From: Microcystis elabens FACHB-917
GTDB taxonomy: Bacteria > Cyanobacteriota > Cyanobacteriia > PCC-6307 > Cyanobiaceae
Direction of reading: 5' to 3'
Length of the DNA: 49,230 bases
Assembly: GCF_014698445.1 (NCBI RefSeq)
Contig: NZ_JACJSZ010000021.1
Span: 1-49,230 of the forward strand
The translations under genes and the position numbers were made by a program. Within the stretch, counting starts at the first letter, position 1. Each line of letters opens with the position of its first letter. Shown one piece after another: positions 16,412-25,910 of the stretch. The notes beneath the pieces were generated by a model, which worked only from the letters and a program-made list of their open reading frames with translations, was not told where the DNA came from and made no database searches.

Positions 16412-16854
16412 CCGGTGCCATGGGCGGCAGGCGCGCTCCCGTCGCCGCCGGCCTGCTGGCGCTGTTCCTGCTGTTCGGCTGCTGGCTGGCGGCTCCCGCC
16501 GCCGCCGTCGCCGGCCCGGTCGACTGGCAGGAGGTGGAGGCCAGTGCGGAGGGCCGCCAGTGGTGGGACGCCGGCAGTCTCCGCTTCGATCGCGAGGGCC
16601 GCCTGTCGGTGCTGAGCCGCTTCCAGCCCGCCGCCGCCCCCGATGCCCCCGACGACGCCCGCCCCCCCGTCGGCCAGCTGTACGTGATGCAGCTCGACTG
16701 CGACGAGGAGCTCTACCGCGACACCGCCGTCAACGGCTTGCCCCGCTGGGGTGCCCCCTGGGAAGCCGCCGCCGGCGAAACCCTCACGATCCGCGTGCTG
16801 CAAGCCGCCTGCGAGGCCGCCCGCCGTCCTCCGGAGAGCGATGCGACGGCCTGA
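16408..16854 (+). CDS. Secreted protein of unknown function, cyanobacterial type
   Basis: The 148-residue product has a signal peptide ([28 protein letters not shown], cleavage probably near residue 35) and a mature domain of about 110 residues that appears beta-rich: [26 protein letters not shown], then [22 protein letters not shown]. The pattern of a Trp-rich start and a single conserved Cys-containing strand recurs in picocyanobacterial hypothetical proteins. It overlaps accD by 4 bases and the next gene by 14, so it is in an operon with them. Function unknown. Confidence 0.7.
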   Translation: MTGAMGGRRAPVAAGLLALFLLFGCWLAAPAAAVAGPVDWQEVEASAEGRQWWDAGSLRFDREGRLSVLSRFQPAAAPDAPDDARPPVGQLYVMQLDCDEELYRDTAVNGLPRWGAPWEAAAGETLTIRVLQAACEAARRPPESDATA

Positions 16855-17935
16855 CGCTCCCCTGCGGGTCGCCGTCGCCGGCCTCGGCTTCGGCGAGAAG
16901 GTGATCCTGCCGGCCCTGCGGGACGCCCCCGGCACCGAGCCCGTGGCCCTCTGGCACCCCCGGTCGGAACGGGCCGCCGCGGCGGGCCAGGCGGCCGGCC
17001 TGCCCGCCTTCGACGACTTCGCCGCCCTCCTGGCCGATGCCGCCGTGGAGGCGGTGGTGATCGCCACCCCGCCGGAGCCCCGCTTCGCCCTGGCGCGTGC
17101 GGCCCTGGAGGCGGGCAAGCACCTGTTCCTCGAGAAGCCGGTGGCGCTCCATGCCAGCCAGGTGGAGGAGCTGCAGCGTCTGGCCATCACCCGGGGCCTG
17201 GCGGTGGCGGTCGACTTCGAGTACCGGGCCGTGCCCCATGTCCAGCAGCTGGCCGCCCTGCTCGAGGCCGGGGTGCTGGGGGATCCCTGGCTGGTCAGGT
17301 TCGACTGGCTGATGTCCAGCCGCGCCGACCCGAGCCGCCCCTGGAGCTGGTATTCCCAGACGGCGGCCGGCGGCGGCGTGCTCGGCGCCCTGGGCACCCA
17401 CGCCTTCGACACCCTCCACTGGCTGATCGGCCCCAGCCGGGGCCTCACCGCCCGCCTCAGCACCGCCATCGGCGAGCGGCCCATCCCCGGCACCGGCGCC
17501 ATGGGGGTGGTGGATGCCGAAGACAGCGCCCTGATCCAGCTCGATCTCGAGGATCGGCGCGGCCGACCCGTGCCCGCCCAGCTCGCCCTCTCCTCGGTGG
17601 CGCGGGCGGGACGGGGCTACTGGATCGAGCTCTACGGCAGCGAGGCCACCCTGGTGCTGGGCTCCAGCAACCAGGCCGACTACGTGCACGGCATGCAGCT
17701 GTGGATGGCCCTTCCCGGCGAAGCCCTGCGTCCCGTCGCGGCCGATTCGGAGCTGGCCTACGGCCGCACCTGGGAGGACGGCCGGATCGCGCCGGTGCGG
17801 CGCCTGCTGGGCTGGTGGTCGCAGGCGGTACGGGAGCGGCGGCCGATGCGGCCCGGGCTGGCCGAGGCGGTGGCCAGCCAGCGCTGCTGCGACTGGGCCC
17901 GCTCGGGAGCCGGAACCCTGGAGGGCATCCCCTAG
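16841..17935 (+). CDS. Gfo/Idh/MocA family NAD(P)-dependent oxidoreductase
   Basis: The 364-residue protein begins after MRRPDAP with a Rossmann nucleotide-binding motif, [50 protein letters not shown] holds the family's conserved EKP (Lys). The C-terminal domain carries [21 protein letters not shown], the G-x4-D-x-x-H-like active-site block. The substrate, probably a sugar or sugar-derived alcohol, cannot be told from the sequence. ATG at 16841 was chosen because it immediately precedes the Rossmann fold. Confidence 0.88.
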   Translation: MRRPDAPLRVAVAGLGFGEKVILPALRDAPGTEPVALWHPRSERAAAAGQAAGLPAFDDFAALLADAAVEAVVIATPPEPRFALARAALEAGKHLFLEKPVALHASQVEELQRLAITRGLAVAVDFEYRAVPHVQQLAALLEAGVLGDPWLVRFDWLMSSRADPSRPWSWYSQTAAGGGVLGALGTHAFDTLHWLIGPSRGLTARLSTAIGERPIPGTGAMGVVDAEDSALIQLDLEDRRGRPVPAQLALSSVARAGRGYWIELYGSEATLVLGSSNQADYVHGMQLWMALPGEALRPVAADSELAYGRTWEDGRIAPVRRLLGWWSQAVRERRPMRPGLAEAVASQRCCDWARSGAGTLEGIP

Positions 17936-17951
17936 ACTCCCCGGCAGACCA

Positions 17952-17967
17952 GGCGGGACGACCCGCC
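17952..17967 (+). terminator. GC hairpin in the leader of the aldolase gene
   Basis: GGCGGG (17952-17957) pairs with CCCGCC (17962-17967) around ACGA. It sits between the oxidoreductase stop and the aldolase start with no T-run, so it may be a pausing or mRNA-stabilising structure rather than a full terminator. Confidence 0.35.
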
Positions 17968-18000
17968 AGCCGTCCCCACCCCAATACCGCGAGATTTCCC

Positions 18001-19074
18001 ATGGCGCTCGTACCGCTTCGCCTGCTGCTGGATCACGCCGCAGAAAACGGCTACGGCATTCCTGCCTTCAACGTCAACAACCTGGAGCAGGTGCAGTCGA
18101 TCATGGAGGCTGCCTACGAGACCGACAGCCCGGTGATCCTTCAGGCCTCCCGGGGCGCCCGCCTGTACGCCGGCGAGAGCTTTCTGCGCCACCTGATTCT
18201 GGCCGCGGTGGAAACCTATCCCGACATCCCGGTGGTCATGCACCAGGACCACGGCAACAGCCCCGCCACCTGCTATGGCGCCGCCGCCAACGGCTTCACC
18301 TCGGTGATGATGGACGGCTCCCTCGAGGCCGACGCCAAGACCCCCGCCAGCTACGAGTACAACGTGGCCGTCACCAAGGAAGTGGTGGACGTGGCCCACG
18401 CGATCGGCGTCAGCGTGGAGGGCGAGCTGGGTTGCCTGGGTTCCCTGGAGACCGGCAAGGGTGAGGCCGAGGACGGCCACGGTTTCGAGGGTGCCCTCGA
18501 CCACTCCCAGCTGCTCACCGACCCCGCCGAGGCCGCCGACTTCGTCGCCAAGACCAAGGTCGACGCCCTGGCCATCGCCATCGGCACCAGCCACGGCGCC
18601 TACAAGTTCACCCGCAAGCCCACCGGTGAGGTGCTGGCCATCTCCCGGATCGCCGAGATCCACAAGGCCATCCCCAACACCCACCTGGTGATGCACGGCT
18701 CCAGCTCCGTTCCCCAGGAATGGCTGGACATGATCAACAAGTACGGCGGCGCCATCCCCGAGACCTACGGTGTGCCCGTGGAGGAGATCCAGGAAGGCAT
18801 CCGCAACGGCGTGCGCAAGATCAACATCGACACCGACAACCGCCTCGCCTTCACCGCGGCGGTCCGTGAGGCTGCCGCCAAGGATCCCGCCAACTTCGAC
18901 CCCCGCCACTTCAACAAGCCCGCTCGGGCCTACATGAAGAAGGTCTGCCTCGATCGCTACCAGCAGTTCTGGTGTGCCGGCAACGCCAGCAAGATCAAGC
19001 AGCGCGACATCAACTACTACGCCACCCTCTACGCCAAGGGCGCCCTCGATCCCAAGACCGCCGTGGCGGCCTGA
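18001..19074 (+). CDS. fda: Class II fructose-bisphosphate aldolase
   Basis: This zinc enzyme condenses or cleaves fructose 1,6-bisphosphate and sedoheptulose 1,7-bisphosphate in glycolysis and the Calvin cycle. The 357-residue protein starts with [27 protein letters not shown], contains [10 protein letters not shown] (His81, Asp83, His84; catalytic and zinc ligands) and [28 protein letters not shown] and [22 protein letters not shown] follow near the C-terminus. The long type (about 357 residues) is the usual cyanobacterial one. Codon use is more biased than in neighbours, fitting high expression, and a double hairpin terminator follows. Confidence 0.96.
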   Translation: MALVPLRLLLDHAAENGYGIPAFNVNNLEQVQSIMEAAYETDSPVILQASRGARLYAGESFLRHLILAAVETYPDIPVVMHQDHGNSPATCYGAAANGFTSVMMDGSLEADAKTPASYEYNVAVTKEVVDVAHAIGVSVEGELGCLGSLETGKGEAEDGHGFEGALDHSQLLTDPAEAADFVAKTKVDALAIAIGTSHGAYKFTRKPTGEVLAISRIAEIHKAIPNTHLVMHGSSSVPQEWLDMINKYGGAIPETYGVPVEEIQEGIRNGVRKINIDTDNRLAFTAAVREAAAKDPANFDPRHFNKPARAYMKKVCLDRYQQFWCAGNASKIKQRDINYYATLYAKGALDPKTAVAA

Positions 19075-19092
19075 CCAGCGCCTCCACTGTCC

Positions 19093-19153
19093 GGGCAGGA
19101 TGCTGATCCTGCCCTCCAGCAGCACAGAGGGGGCCTCACCTCCCCCTTTCTTT
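19093..19153 (+). terminator. Tandem hairpins after the aldolase gene
   Basis: A 9-bp perfect stem (19093-19101 with 19106-19114, loop GCTG) is followed by AGGGGG/CCCCCT (19128-19133 with 19142-19147) and the tail TTCTTTC. This is a plausible terminator for the strongly expressed aldolase. The following 100 bases to 19277 hold no gene I can support. Confidence 0.65.
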
Positions 19154-19277
19154 CACCTGGGGCCCGGCTGGCCCCTCGGTTCCGTCTCGGTTCCCTTGCC
19201 CTCTGGTGTGCGTCATGGCGGGCGGACGGCTCAGGAGCCTCGCTGCGTTGGAGCTGGTTCCTGGCCGCAGGCCTGGG

Positions 19278-20147
19278 TCATTCGAGCTCGAGGGTTCCGA
19301 GCGTGTTCTGCCGGCGGATCTGATCCTTGTCGTTGTACGCCGCCATGCAGTCGCCCTTGGGAACCAGCAGGCAGCTCACATACCCCGAGGCTTCGATCAG
19401 CGCAGCGCGGATCGCCTTGGCGGCGGGAGTGCGATTCACACTGGTGGAATTGCTGGAGAAGTTGAACGTACCGGCCGCAGCCGTGGCGGCATAACCGGCG
19501 CGGCTCATCGGCACCAGGGCGCCCACAATGGCTGCGGCGGGAAGGAGGCTGCCTCCGCTCGCCTTCTGTTCCATGGTGTTCGACGCCCGACCTTCAACCG
19601 TGCGCGAACCCACGATCTCGCCGGTGGTGCTGTCCACCACACGGATATCAATGGCGACATAGTCCTTGGTCACCGTGTTCTGCTTGGAACCGCCGAAGCC
19701 GAGAAAGCCCACTCCACCTCCCTTGCTCTCCACACCTGTGGCGGTTTCGTAGGACGAGATCGTGCCGAGGATGATGTAGCGCGCACCGGTCATCTGGCCC
19801 TTTGCGGCAGCGGTGGAGCTGCCCCGACGAACGATGCCGAGCTCGGCGAGTTCCTGCTCGGAGAGCACCTGACCCAGACTCTGGCGCTCGACAACGCGGA
19901 TGTCTCCGGTGGCCGCCAGCTCATTGGCGAGGGCATGGGACAGATCCTGGGCCACCGGCCCCTGCCACCACCAGGTGCCGGTGACGTTGTTCTTGAAGTC
20001 AGGAACAGACACCGTGGGGCCTGGACGACCCGAGGCCTGGGCGAGCAGCGGCTGGGCCGGGACAGGGAGAACCGGCAGCGCCACCGGAGGGAATGTCACT
20101 GTCGCTACAGAAATGAAACTGAACATGCGAGATCGGGCCCTTGCCAT
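19278..20147 (-). CDS. CsgG family (curli secretion-like) exported protein
   Basis: The 289-residue protein has a signal peptide (SVATVTFPPVALPVLPVPAQPLLAQA) and the CsgG fold: VPDFKNNVTGTWWWQGPVAQDLSHALANELAATGDIRVVERQSLGQVL, GARYIILGTISSY, and VAIDIRVVDSTTGEIVGSRTVEG. CsgG proper is an outer-membrane lipoprotein pore for curli. Here no lipobox Cys is seen and no curli genes are nearby, so a general envelope role is more likely. The first Met (20147) gives an Arg-containing n-region; Met8 at 20126 is an alternative. Confidence 0.82.
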   Translation of the reverse strand: MARARSRMFSFISVATVTFPPVALPVLPVPAQPLLAQASGRPGPTVSVPDFKNNVTGTWWWQGPVAQDLSHALANELAATGDIRVVERQSLGQVLSEQELAELGIVRRGSSTAAAKGQMTGARYIILGTISSYETATGVESKGGGVGFLGFGGSKQNTVTKDYVAIDIRVVDSTTGEIVGSRTVEGRASNTMEQKASGGSLLPAAAIVGALVPMSRAGYAATAAAGTFNFSSNSTSVNRTPAAKAIRAALIEASGYVSCLLVPKGDCMAAYNDKDQIRRQNTLGTLELE

Positions 20148-20200
20148 CGACTTGCACCTGCTGAAATCGGAATGGTTCGAATCTAGATTTGCTCTTTATG

Positions 20201-23056
20201 TCAGGGCAAGACTCCCTGCGAAAGCTCCGGCGCCGACGGCGGCGTCTTCTCCGGTGCACTCAGCCGGGCCAGGGCATCCTTCAGGTTGCGTTCCATCACG
20301 AAGCGGCGGCCGTCGGTGACCACCACCCGCACCAGGGTGGGCAGATCGTTGCTCTTCGACTGCAGATAGATCGGCTCCACGTACAGGAGGCCCTCGCCCA
20401 CCGGCAGCACCAGCAGGTTGCCGCGGAACAGCCGCGAACCCAGCCGGTTCCAGAGGCCGAACTGGAAGCTGATCGTCGGGTCCTGGTCGATCAGGGCGGA
20501 AACCTGCTGGGGGCCGAGCAGGAGCCGCTGCTGGGGGAAACGCACCAGCATCAGCTCCCCGTAATGGGGCGGATCGTTGCGGGCCGCCAGCCAGCCCACC
20601 AGATTCGAACGCCGCAGGGGGGTGAAGGGCAGCAGCAGCACGAATTCGGAACGTTGCTCCCCGGGCAGTTGCAGGGTCAGGTGATACGGCGACACCGGCA
20701 CGTTGTTCTCGCCGTAGATCTCATTGGGCACCGCCCAGACGTCGTCACCGTTGTAGAAGGTGCGCACGTCGGTGACGTGGTAGCGGAGCAGCCGCTCCGA
20801 CTGGATGTCGAACTGGCTCTTGGGCACCCGGATGTGGGCGAGCAGGGCACGGGGCATGGCCGACAGCGGCCGGAACAGTTCCGGGAAGGCGCGCACCCAG
20901 GTGCGCAGCACCGGATCGCGGGCGTCGTTCACGTAGAGCCAGAGCCGGCCGTCGTGGGCATCCACCACCGCCTTCACGGGGTTGCGGAAATAGCGCAGCC
21001 CCTGGGGATTCGGATCGCTGTAGGGATAGGAGCGGCTGGTGGTGAAGCCGTCCAGCAGCCAGTACTGGTACTGCTCCGGCCGGTAGCCCGCACTGCCGGT
21101 GACCCTGGCGGTGACCAGGTAGGGCTGGCTTTCGAAACGCAGGAACGGCGCCAGGGCCGTCAGGCGCCGGTTCACCTGGCGCCGCAGCAGCAGCAGGGAG
21201 CGGTTGGTGAAGGAGCCGGTGAACAGCAGCCGCGGCTCGCGAAGGTAGATCGCGGCGCCGAGTCGCTGCAGGGGGTGGGCCAGGGAGATGCCCCGCGTGC
21301 CGGTGTAGTGGGTGTAGACGTTCAGCTCCCCCTCCGGGTAGGAGAACTCCTTCACCCTGGTGGGGGCGATGGCGTAAGGGGACGGACCGGAGGCGAAGTA
21401 GAGACTGGGACTGCCCACCGGCAGGGCGGCCCGGGCCTCCTGGTCGGTGATGCCCAGCTCCTTGATGCCCTGCACGCGGCCGCTGCTGCCCAGGTCCTTG
21501 ACGAAGAACAGGGGCAGGCCGTCGGTGCCGAAGGCGTTCACGGGCGAGACGGTGAAGCCATGGCCGTTCGTGAACACCAGATGGCGGTTCAGCCAGGTGC
21601 GGGAGCCGGGCGGGAGGGCGCTGCTGTCCAGTTCCCGGGCCGCGATCAGCACCTGCTGGGAGCTGTCGCGGGCCGTCTTGCCCTGCAGCGGATAGCGATC
21701 GACATCCGCCGAGGGAAAGTAGTAGAAGAGCCGCAACTGCTGCAGCTGACGGTTGGCGGCCAGCAGGGGCTGGCTGTCCCAGAGGCGGATGTTGTCGAGG
21801 GTGCCGGGGGCCTTGGCCAGATCCTCGGCCGTGAGCATCTGGCGAGGTTCCAGCCGCAGGTTGCGCATGTGCTCCAGGCCGAAGGCCCGACGGGTGGCCT
21901 TGATGCTGCGCTCCAGGTAGGGGGCCTCCACCTCCAGCTCCCTCGGCTGCACCCAGAAGCGCTGGGCCAGGGGCGACAGCACCCATTCACTGATGGGCAC
22001 CAGCACCGCCGTGCCGGCCAGGGGCAGCAGGGCCCCGCGCCGCACCCAGCCCCGGGGCAGGGGCACCAGCAGGGCTCCGGCCGTGAGCAGCAGCAGCACA
22101 GCGAACAGCAGCCTCAGGGGCAGGCGCACGTTCAGGTCCACGAAGCCCGCCCCTGAGGCCACGCCGCTGCCCTGCACCATCAGATCGAAGGGGGCCAGGG
22201 CATTGCTGAAGGCCAGCAGGATCGCCAGGGCCGCCACCTGGGGCTGCAGTACCCGCTGCTGGGCCCTGCTGAGCCCCTCGAAGTGCAGCTCGCTCAGGCT
22301 GCGGCCCTTGCCGATCGTCAGCAGCAGGCAGGCCGCCAGTCCCACCAGCCCCTGGGCCAGCAGCACGCTCAGCAGCAGCCGCAGGGCCGGCAGGCGAAGC
22401 ACCGTGAAGGAGAGGTCCAGGCCGGTGAGCGGATCCCCTTCGCCGAAGGGGGTGGCCAGCAGGGCGGGCAGCCAGAGGCTCCAGCCCCGGGCCACGGCCG
22501 TGGCCGAGCCCGCCAGGGCGGCCGCCAGGGTGATCCGCAGGGTGGTGAGGGGCCAGAACAGCAGCGGCAGCAGCAGGCCTCCCGCCAGGCCCGCCACCAG
22601 CAGGGGCGGCAGGTCGCGGAGCACGGAGAAGCCGGTGATGACGTCGCCGTTGAAGGGGTCGGCGATCAGCCCCCGGGCCTGCACCATCAGATAGGTGAGA
22701 CCCCCCGCCAGCAGCAGCACCAGGCCGATGAGCACCGCCACCAGGGCGCCGTTGCCCAGGCGCAGCAGGGGCTCCTTCGGCCGGGGCGCTTCGGGCCCCT
22801 GCTCCCGCAGCCGCCAGCAGCGCTGCAGCTGGGCCAGCTGCAGGGCCGAACCGAGGCCGAAGACGGCTGCAAAGGCGGAGACCTGCAGCATCCAGCGCCG
22901 CACCAGGACCCCCTGGAAGTCGAACTGGGCGAACCAGAGCCATTCGATGGCCAGCCGGGCCGCCGCCCACAGGGCCAGCAGCAGCCCGAAGGCGATGGCG
23001 AGGCCGACGGCGAGGCGTGACCCGACGCGGGAGGGCCGAGGGGTGGGATGGGGCAC
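20201..23056 (-). CDS. UPF0182 family large membrane protein
   Basis: The 951-residue protein fits UPF0182 (COG1615). It has about seven membrane helices in the first 330 residues (for example LAVGLAIAFGLLLALWAAARLA and LVAVLIGLVLLLAGGLTYLM). A large soluble part follows, with conserved blocks such as LEVEAPYLERSIKATRRAFGL, NIRLWDSQPLL, FYYFPSADVDRY and YPYSDPNPQGLRYFRNPVKAVVDA. Family members are widespread in cyanobacteria and actinobacteria with no established function known to me. It diverges from thrC, with 105 bases between the starts. Confidence 0.92.
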   Translation of the reverse strand: MPHPTPRPSRVGSRLAVGLAIAFGLLLALWAAARLAIEWLWFAQFDFQGVLVRRWMLQVSAFAAVFGLGSALQLAQLQRCWRLREQGPEAPRPKEPLLRLGNGALVAVLIGLVLLLAGGLTYLMVQARGLIADPFNGDVITGFSVLRDLPPLLVAGLAGGLLLPLLFWPLTTLRITLAAALAGSATAVARGWSLWLPALLATPFGEGDPLTGLDLSFTVLRLPALRLLLSVLLAQGLVGLAACLLLTIGKGRSLSELHFEGLSRAQQRVLQPQVAALAILLAFSNALAPFDLMVQGSGVASGAGFVDLNVRLPLRLLFAVLLLLTAGALLVPLPRGWVRRGALLPLAGTAVLVPISEWVLSPLAQRFWVQPRELEVEAPYLERSIKATRRAFGLEHMRNLRLEPRQMLTAEDLAKAPGTLDNIRLWDSQPLLAANRQLQQLRLFYYFPSADVDRYPLQGKTARDSSQQVLIAARELDSSALPPGSRTWLNRHLVFTNGHGFTVSPVNAFGTDGLPLFFVKDLGSSGRVQGIKELGITDQEARAALPVGSPSLYFASGPSPYAIAPTRVKEFSYPEGELNVYTHYTGTRGISLAHPLQRLGAAIYLREPRLLFTGSFTNRSLLLLRRQVNRRLTALAPFLRFESQPYLVTARVTGSAGYRPEQYQYWLLDGFTTSRSYPYSDPNPQGLRYFRNPVKAVVDAHDGRLWLYVNDARDPVLRTWVRAFPELFRPLSAMPRALLAHIRVPKSQFDIQSERLLRYHVTDVRTFYNGDDVWAVPNEIYGENNVPVSPYHLTLQLPGEQRSEFVLLLPFTPLRRSNLVGWLAARNDPPHYGELMLVRFPQQRLLLGPQQVSALIDQDPTISFQFGLWNRLGSRLFRGNLLVLPVGEGLLYVEPIYLQSKSNDLPTLVRVVVTDGRRFVMERNLKDALARLSAPEKTPPSAPELSQGVLP

Positions 23057-23161
23057 TTCCGGAGCGTAGGCAGAACCCTGCGGGCGACAAGCCGTCCATA
23101 CCCGATGCTGGAGATCGGCTTTATTGGCGACCTCCGGACCCCACTGTTAGCGTGTCGCCCA

Positions 23162-24454
23162 GTGACCGGGATTCCCTTGACCGCCACCCTTTCCCGCTCC
23201 ACCTTCACGGGCCTGCGCTGCAAGGAGTGCGGTCATCCCTACGAGGCCGGCGCCCGCCACGTCTGCGAGGACGTCTGCTTCGGCCCCCTCGAGGTGGTCT
23301 ACGACTACGACGCGATCCGCAGCCGCGTCAGCCGCGCCACGATCGAGGCCGGCCCCGCCTCGATCTGGCGCTACTGCGAGTTCCTGCCCGTCGAGGGCGA
23401 TCCCATCGACGTGGGCACGGGCTTCACCCCTCTGCTCAAGGCCGATCGCCTCGCCCGGCGCCTCGGCCTCTCCTCCCTTTACATCAAGAACGACGGCGTC
23501 AACATGCCGACGCTGTCCTTCAAGGACCGCGTCGTCTCGGTGGCCCTCACCCGTGCCCGCGAGCTGGGCTTCACCACCGTCAGCTGCGCCTCCACCGGCA
23601 ATCTGGCCAACTCCACCGCCGCCATCGCCGCCCACGCCGGCCTCGAGTGCTGCGTGTTCATCCCCAGTGATCTCGAACTGGGCAAGGTGCTCGGCACCCT
23701 CGTCTACAACCCCACCCTGATGGCGGTGAAGGGCAACTACGACCAGGTCAACCGGCTCTGCTCCGAGGTGGCCAACACCTACGGCTGGGGCTTCGTCAAC
23801 ATCAACCTTCGCCCCTACTACTCCGAAGGTTCCAAGACTCTCGGCTACGAGGTGATCGAGCAGCTCGGCTGGCAGCTTCCCGACCACATCGTGGCGCCGC
23901 TGGCCTCCGGCTCCCTGTTCACCAAGATCCGCAAGGGTTTCGACGAATTCATCAAGGTGGGCCTCGTCGATGAGAAGCCGGTGCGCTTCAGCGGCGCCCA
24001 GGCGGAAGGCTGCTCCCCCATCGCCCAGGCCTTCGCCGCCGGTCGCGACTTCATCACCCCGGTGAAGCCAAACACGATCGCCAAGTCGATCGCCATCGGC
24101 AATCCGGCCGATGGCCCCTACGCCATCGACATCGCCAACCGCACCGGCGGCAGCATCGCCGCCGTCACCGATGCGGAGATCATCGACGGCATCAAGCTGC
24201 TGGCCGAGATGGAGGGCGTGTTCACCGAAACCGCCGGGGGCACCACCATCGCCGTGCTCAAGAAGCTGGTGGAGCAGGGCAGGATCGACCCCTCGGAAAC
24301 CACCGTCGCCTACATCACCGGCAACGGCCTCAAGACCACCGAAGCGATCGCCTCCTCCATCGGCGCTCCCTTCACCATCGAGCCCCAGCTGGCCAGCTTT
24401 CACGAGGCCTGGGAGCGCTCCCAGGCCGCCCACGGCTCCGGTGCACGGGCCTGA
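23162..24454 (+). CDS. thrC: Threonine synthase
   Basis: ThrC converts O-phosphohomoserine to threonine using pyridoxal phosphate. From the GTG at 23162 the protein is 430 residues. It has an N-terminal four-Cys cluster (C20, C23, C35, C39; [10 protein letters not shown] and HVCEDVC), the PLP lysine in [10 protein letters not shown] (Lys121), the phosphate loop [13 protein letters not shown] and a C-terminal block YITGNGLKT. In-frame ATGs upstream would run into the divergent promoter region and add an unlike sequence. It is followed after 53 bases by a MoaD/ThiS-like gene. Confidence 0.94.
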   Translation: MTGIPLTATLSRSTFTGLRCKECGHPYEAGARHVCEDVCFGPLEVVYDYDAIRSRVSRATIEAGPASIWRYCEFLPVEGDPIDVGTGFTPLLKADRLARRLGLSSLYIKNDGVNMPTLSFKDRVVSVALTRARELGFTTVSCASTGNLANSTAAIAAHAGLECCVFIPSDLELGKVLGTLVYNPTLMAVKGNYDQVNRLCSEVANTYGWGFVNINLRPYYSEGSKTLGYEVIEQLGWQLPDHIVAPLASGSLFTKIRKGFDEFIKVGLVDEKPVRFSGAQAEGCSPIAQAFAAGRDFITPVKPNTIAKSIAIGNPADGPYAIDIANRTGGSIAAVTDAEIIDGIKLLAEMEGVFTETAGGTTIAVLKKLVEQGRIDPSETTVAYITGNGLKTTEAIASSIGAPFTIEPQLASFHEAWERSQAAHGSGARA

Positions 24455-24507
24455 GCGTCTCCGCGGCCCCTCTCTTCGCTTCCTTCCCTGCCCCATCGAC
24501 CCCTTCC

Positions 24508-24783
24508 ATGGCCATCCAGGTTCTGATCCCCACCCCCCTGCAGAAGTTCACTAACGACGAGGCCAGCGTCAGCCTGGAGGCCACCAGCATCGACGGCCTG
24601 CTGCAGGCCCTTGAGGGCCGCTACCCCGGCATCCAGGCGCGCCTGTGCGATGAGAACGGCAAGCTGCGGCGCTTCCTCAACCTCTACGTGAACAGCGAGG
24701 ACATCCGCTTTCTCGATAACCAGGCCACGACCCTCAGCGACGGCGATGAGGTGAGCATCGTGCCGGCGGTCGCCGGAGGCTGA
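24508..24783 (+). CDS. MoaD/ThiS-family ubiquitin-like sulfur carrier protein
   Basis: The 91-residue protein has the beta-grasp pattern and ends in the diagnostic Gly-Gly ([10 protein letters not shown]), which in this family becomes a C-terminal thiocarboxylate after adenylation. [26 protein letters not shown] is characteristic of the MoaD/CysO group. Its place right behind thrC, 53 bases away, matches a recurrent pairing in actinobacteria and cyanobacteria, where CysO-like carriers feed sulfur into cysteine or related synthesis. The exact acceptor is not shown by the sequence. Confidence 0.88.
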   Translation: MAIQVLIPTPLQKFTNDEASVSLEATSIDGLLQALEGRYPGIQARLCDENGKLRRFLNLYVNSEDIRFLDNQATTLSDGDEVSIVPAVAGG

Positions 24784-24836
24784 GCGGGTCGGCAGGGCTG
24801 CCCGCGGCAGAGCCGAGGCCGGCACATCACCAGCTT

Positions 24837-24866
24837 TCGTGATCAATCCATAAGATCTGTTCACGA
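24837..24866. promoter_or_regulatory. Inverted repeat upstream of the bicupin gene
   Basis: TCGTGA (24837-24842) and TCACGA (24861-24866) form a dyad with an 18-base spacer, 15 bases before the cupin start. It lies in an AT-rich island within otherwise very GC-rich DNA, a plausible operator or promoter region. Confidence 0.35.
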
Positions 24867-24881
24867 TTGCATCCTGATCCC

Positions 24882-25910
24882 ATGGGCCCGATCCAGGCGT
24901 CCAGGCCCCTGAGCGGCATCACTCCCGCCTCCGTCACCCCTCCCGTCACCGCCCCCTGCGGCGCTGGCCACAACTGGCGCGCAGACACCCAGCTGTTCGA
25001 TTACCGCCAGGCCGCCAATCCGATCCGCCGCGGCCTCACCGAGCCGATCCCGGAGGGGCGCTGGGGGCCCGAGCTCCATGCCACCGGTCCGACGGCGATC
25101 CTTTCCCTCGACCTGAGCGCCGGACTCGGCTGCCCCTCCCCTGCCACCAGCCCCGCCCTCTGCGCCAGCTTCGTGCGCATCCTCCCGGGCGAATCGATCG
25201 GGGTGGACACCAACGCCACCAGCTCCCTGTTCTTCGTCTACCGGGGCGCGGGCCGCTGCCATGGTCCCTCCGGCGCCGGGGCAGAACCCCTCGATCTGGC
25301 CTGGGGCCGCGGGGATCTGTTCGTGCTGCCGGCCGGCGGTGAGCCCCGGCTCGAAGCTTCCGAAGAGAGCGTTCTGTACTGGGTGCACGATGGGCCCCTG
25401 CTCAGCTTCCTCGGGGTCCGGGCCGAAACCGCCCGTTTCGCCCCCAGCCACTACCCGGCGGCCTGGCTGGAGGAGGAGTTGGCGGCGCTGGCGGCCGACC
25501 CCAGCAGCGCCCGCAGCAATCGCCTCAGCCTGCTGCTGGCCAACCGGGCCCTGCCGGCGAGCCGCACCGTCACCCACACCCTCTGGGCCATGTACGGCCT
25601 GGTGCCGGCCGGAGCGGTTCAGCCCCCCCACCGGCACCAGTCGGTGGCCCTCGACCTGGTGATCGACTGCCGGCCGGGCTGCGCCACCCTTTCGGGTCCG
25701 GAGCTCAACCCGGACGGCACCATCCGCAACCCGCTGCGGATGGAATGGGAGCCGGGCGCGGCGTTCGTGACGCCACCGGGACACTGGCATTCCCACGTCA
25801 ACGAGAGCGGCCATCCGGCTCGGCTGCTGCCGATTCAGGACGCTGGCCTACACACCTACCTGCGCAGCCTCGACATCCGCTTTGCCTCCGGCCTGGCCGG
25901 CGAAGGCTGA
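24882..25910 (+). CDS. Bicupin protein, gentisate 1,2-dioxygenase-like
   Basis: From ATG 24882 the protein is 342 residues. It appears to hold two cupin domains: one around 95-170 (LPGESIGVDTNATSSLFFVYRGAGR, then LAWGRGDLFVLPAG) and one around 225-320 (GAVQPPHRHQSVALDLVIDC, then WEPGAAFVTPPGHWHSHVN). The second has the metal-type H-x-H (PPHRHQ) and GHWHSH; the first lacks the histidines. The layout resembles gentisate dioxygenase-like proteins, but no aromatic-degradation genes are near, so the substrate is unknown. Its last 63 bases overlap the ftsH gene on the other strand. Confidence 0.78.
   Translation: MGPIQASRPLSGITPASVTPPVTAPCGAGHNWRADTQLFDYRQAANPIRRGLTEPIPEGRWGPELHATGPTAILSLDLSAGLGCPSPATSPALCASFVRILPGESIGVDTNATSSLFFVYRGAGRCHGPSGAGAEPLDLAWGRGDLFVLPAGGEPRLEASEESVLYWVHDGPLLSFLGVRAETARFAPSHYPAAWLEEELAALAADPSSARSNRLSLLLANRALPASRTVTHTLWAMYGLVPAGAVQPPHRHQSVALDLVIDCRPGCATLSGPELNPDGTIRNPLRMEWEPGAAFVTPPGHWHSHVNESGHPARLLPIQDAGLHTYLRSLDIRFASGLAGEG

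Noticed and set aside
20189-22156. 655-codon plus-strand frame opposite UPF0182
   Set aside because: Composition (His, Gln, Gly, Arg) is that of an antisense shadow, with no domain; UPF0182 is clear on the other strand.
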